Below, in pieces: positions 62,116 through 64,000 of a stretch of DNA of 64,000 nucleotides. Each line of letters starts with the position of its first letter. Positions within the stretch are counted from its first letter, which is position 1. The notes beneath the pieces are model-generated. The model did no database searches and was not told where the DNA came from. It worked only from the letters and a program-made list of their open reading frames with translations. This DNA is from Roseicyclus sediminis (lineage in GTDB: Bacteria; Pseudomonadota; Alphaproteobacteria; Rhodobacterales; Rhodobacteraceae), in assembly GCF_025515305.1 (NCBI RefSeq), contig NZ_JAOPHT010000005.1, positions 62,001-126,000 on the forward strand, given 5' to 3'. The position numbers and the translations under genes are program-made.

Positions 62116-62595
62116 GGCTGAAAACAAAGTCGACTGACGCCGGGCGCGAAACACCCTTTGTTCTGAGGCTCTCGCGGCGCATTTGAAAATTTCTTCACAA
62201 CTTCTGCGTCGCGGCGTGAAGGATCACGACATAATCCTGAGCCGCCACTCCACGACATATTCTTTCGCAGGGGCAAACCTGCCATGTTGCCCACGGCGGC
62301 GGAATCGGCATGCACAAGGTGCATCGCCACGCTGCCAGATGCGGCCGGCACCGGCTCATCCGCGAGGGGAACAGAGCGCGGATGCAGGGAACGCCCGGTA
62401 ACGGCCCGCAGGAGGAGGTTGGGGGAGGCTGACCCGAAATCGTCATGCCCCGTAGCGGGCGACCAAGGCCCCGGCCGCGTGAAACATCGCATCGGGGCGG
62501 GTCTTGCGGATCACGCGGGGGCACAGGGGCCCCGCGGACGGCCTGGTGTGGTCCGCTGATATGTTCGGGTCGTCGCATTCCGGAGGGGATATCAC

Positions 62596-64000
62596 GTGCC
62601 CAAGGATACCCAGACCTCGCCCGCCCTGCTTGCCGACGCTCATATCGACGCCGCAGATTACAGCCGCATGTACGCAGACTCGGTCCGCGACCCGGAGGCC
62701 TTCTGGGCCGAGCACGGGAAGCGTCTCGACTGGATCAAGCCGTACACCAAGGTGAAGGACACGTCCTTTGCCCATGACGACGTGCATATCCGCTGGTTCG
62801 AGGACGGCACGCTGAATGTCGCGACCAACTGCATCGACCGCCATCTTGAGAAGCGCGCCGACCAGACCGCGATCATCTTCGAGGCGGACGATCCGAAAGA
62901 GCCGTCCCAGCACATCAGCTATCGTCAGCTCCACAACGAGGTCGGCCGCTTCGCCAACGTCCTGAAGGAACTGGGCGTCGAGCGCGGCGACGGCGTCGTG
63001 CTCTACCTGCCGATGATCCCCGAGGCGGCCTATGCGATGCTGGCCTGCGCGCGGATCGGCGCCATCCATTCCGTCGTCTTCGCCGGCTTCTCGCCCGACG
63101 CGCTCGCCAACCGGGTGAACGACAGCGAGGCCAAGGTGGTCGTCACCTCCGACGGCGCGCCGCGCGGCGGACGGGTCACCGAACTGAAGGACAACGTCAA
63201 CAAGGCGCTCCTGCATTGCGACGACCACGTGAAGTGCCTCGTCGTGAAGCGCACCGGCCAGCAGGTCGCATGGGTGGCCAACCGGGACGTCTGGTACGAC
63301 GACATCGCCTCGACCGTCGGCACCGAATGCCCGGCCGAGGAAATGGGCGCGGAGGATCCGCTGTTCATCCTCTACACCTCGGGCTCGACCGGCAAGCCGA
63401 AGGGCGTGGTTCACACGTCGGGCGGCTATCTCGCCTATGCGGCGATGACCCACCAGTACACGTTCGACTACAAGGACGGGGACGTCTTCTGGTGCACGGC
63501 GGACGTCGGCTGGGTCACCGGGCATTCCTATATCGTCTACGGCCCGCTGGCGAACGGCGGAACGACCCTGATGTTCGAGGGCGTGCCCACCTACCCCGAC
63601 GCTGGCCGGTTCTGGGCGGTGTGCGAGAAGCACTCCGTCAACCAGTTCTACACCGCGCCGACGGCGATCCGCCTTCTCATGGGCCAGCCCGACGAGTTCG
63701 TGACGAAATACGATCTCTCCAGCCTCAAGCTGCTCGGCTCGGTCGGCGAGCCGATCAACCCCGAAGCCTGGAACTGGTACAACGAGGTCGTCGGCAAGGG
63801 GAAATGCCCCATCGTCGACACATGGTGGCAGACCGAGACGGGCGGCCACCTCATCACGCCGCTGCCGGGCGCGACGCCGACCAAACCGGGCTCGGCCACG
63901 GTGCCGTTCTTCGGTGTGCAACCCGTGCTGCTCGATGCCCAGACCGGCGCCGAGATCCACGAGACCGCTGCCGAGGGCGTCCTGTGCATCAAGGACAGCT
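62596..64000 (+). CDS. acs: acetyl-CoA synthetase, 3' end outside the window
   Basis: The first 468 codons of an acetate-CoA ligase (full length is usually about 650). GTG at 62596 has GGAGGGG seven bases upstream. Present: the N-terminal ACAS_N part ([20 protein letters not shown]), adenylate-forming core with [34 protein letters not shown] and [11 protein letters not shown]. It makes acetyl-CoA from acetate, ATP and CoA. The catalytic C-terminal lysine lies beyond the edge. Third-position GC and tandem upstream regulators are unremarkable. Confidence 0.95.
   Translation, partial: MPKDTQTSPALLADAHIDAADYSRMYADSVRDPEAFWAEHGKRLDWIKPYTKVKDTSFAHDDVHIRWFEDGTLNVATNCIDRHLEKRADQTAIIFEADDPKEPSQHISYRQLHNEVGRFANVLKELGVERGDGVVLYLPMIPEAAYAMLACARIGAIHSVVFAGFSPDALANRVNDSEAKVVVTSDGAPRGGRVTELKDNVNKALLHCDDHVKCLVVKRTGQQVAWVANRDVWYDDIASTVGTECPAEEMGAEDPLFILYTSGSTGKPKGVVHTSGGYLAYAAMTHQYTFDYKDGDVFWCTADVGWVTGHSYIVYGPLANGGTTLMFEGVPTYPDAGRFWAVCEKHSVNQFYTAPTAIRLLMGQPDEFVTKYDLSSLKLLGSVGEPINPEAWNWYNEVVGKGKCPIVDTWWQTETGGHLITPLPGATPTKPGSATVPFFGVQPVLLDAQTGAEIHETAAEGVLCIKDS

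Larger units (their letters stand above)
62035..62595. other. long leader region upstream of acs
   Basis: 561 bases. The first 80 hold two hairpins (see separate entries). The middle (62160-62280) is AT-richer, with runs like GAAAATTTC, and should contain the acs promoter. On the minus strand 24 codons ending at a TGA at 62443 have native codon usage (ending GALVARYGA), but no start or domain is visible; it may be a gene remnant. Confidence 0.4.

Noticed and set aside
62443-62514. 24 minus-strand codons with native codon usage ending before the acs start
   Set aside because: No start codon with ribosome site, no domain, and too short to call; kept only as a note in the intergenic entry.

Overview
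The window looks like a chromosomal segment from a high-GC alphaproteobacterium, most likely a marine-type member of the Rhodobacteraceae/Roseobacter group. The support is indirect: strong GC bias at third codon positions, many four-base or shorter gene overlaps (ATGA, TGATG), and the typical mix of TRAP and peptide-type ABC importers, a seven-gene Mrp antiporter, MbfA and a STAS-fused MlaE. I saw no rRNA, tRNA, CRISPR array, insertion sequence or prophage.

Layout. (1) 0.1-6.8 kb: a HerA-like ATPase, a small exported protein, a two-helix potassium channel, an alpha/beta hydrolase, two small membrane proteins, an OmpA-type lipoprotein, a decayed PLDc_N-SHOCT gene and an 82-residue coiled-coil protein. 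(2) 6.9-10.5 kb: two divergent phosphate transporters (Na/Pi type with PhoU-like tail, and PiT type), with a Pho-box-like repeat beside them. (3) 10.9-16.7 kb: a beta-barrel gene without a signal peptide, then a cupin / cysteine-synthase-like / DUF4242 / PLP-decarboxylase operon facing a winged-helix-TPR regulator. (4) 16.9-19.2 kb: a Crp/Fnr regulator and small unknown genes. (5) 19.5-25.9 kb: an amidase and an RpiR-regulated TRAP transporter plus an Asp/Glu-racemase-fold protein. (6) 26-36.1 kb: a LysR regulator divergent from a peptide-type ABC transporter operon that ends in three different amide hydrolases. (7) 36.4-42.2 kb: an EF-hand remnant, mbfA, and an Mla-like lipid transport operon. 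(8) 42.2-47 kb: glpD-glpK-nitrilase and divergent glpR with paired operators. (9) 47-51.8 kb: a tesA-like esterase back to back with a YbbAP-like ABC system, and a metallophosphatase. (10) 51.8-58.7 kb: mrp/mnhABCDEFG and a tandem universal stress protein. (11) 58.8-64 kb: three tandem LysR genes, two of them OxyR-like without the peroxide-sensing cysteine, then the first three quarters of acetyl-CoA synthetase.

How it works together. Most of the window is nutrient capture and membrane homeostasis: phosphate, dicarboxylate-like and N-acyl amino acid or peptide uptake, glycerol and acetate use, sodium/proton exchange, iron export and outer-membrane lipid upkeep. Local regulators sit next to nearly every module, and several have visible candidate operators. 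The parts that look least described are the cupin-CysK-DUF4242-decarboxylase cluster, the cysteine-less racemase-fold protein in the TRAP operon, the three-hydrolase ABC operon, and the paired OxyR-like regulators lacking the sensing cysteine. All functions are read from sequence patterns alone; no database search was run.
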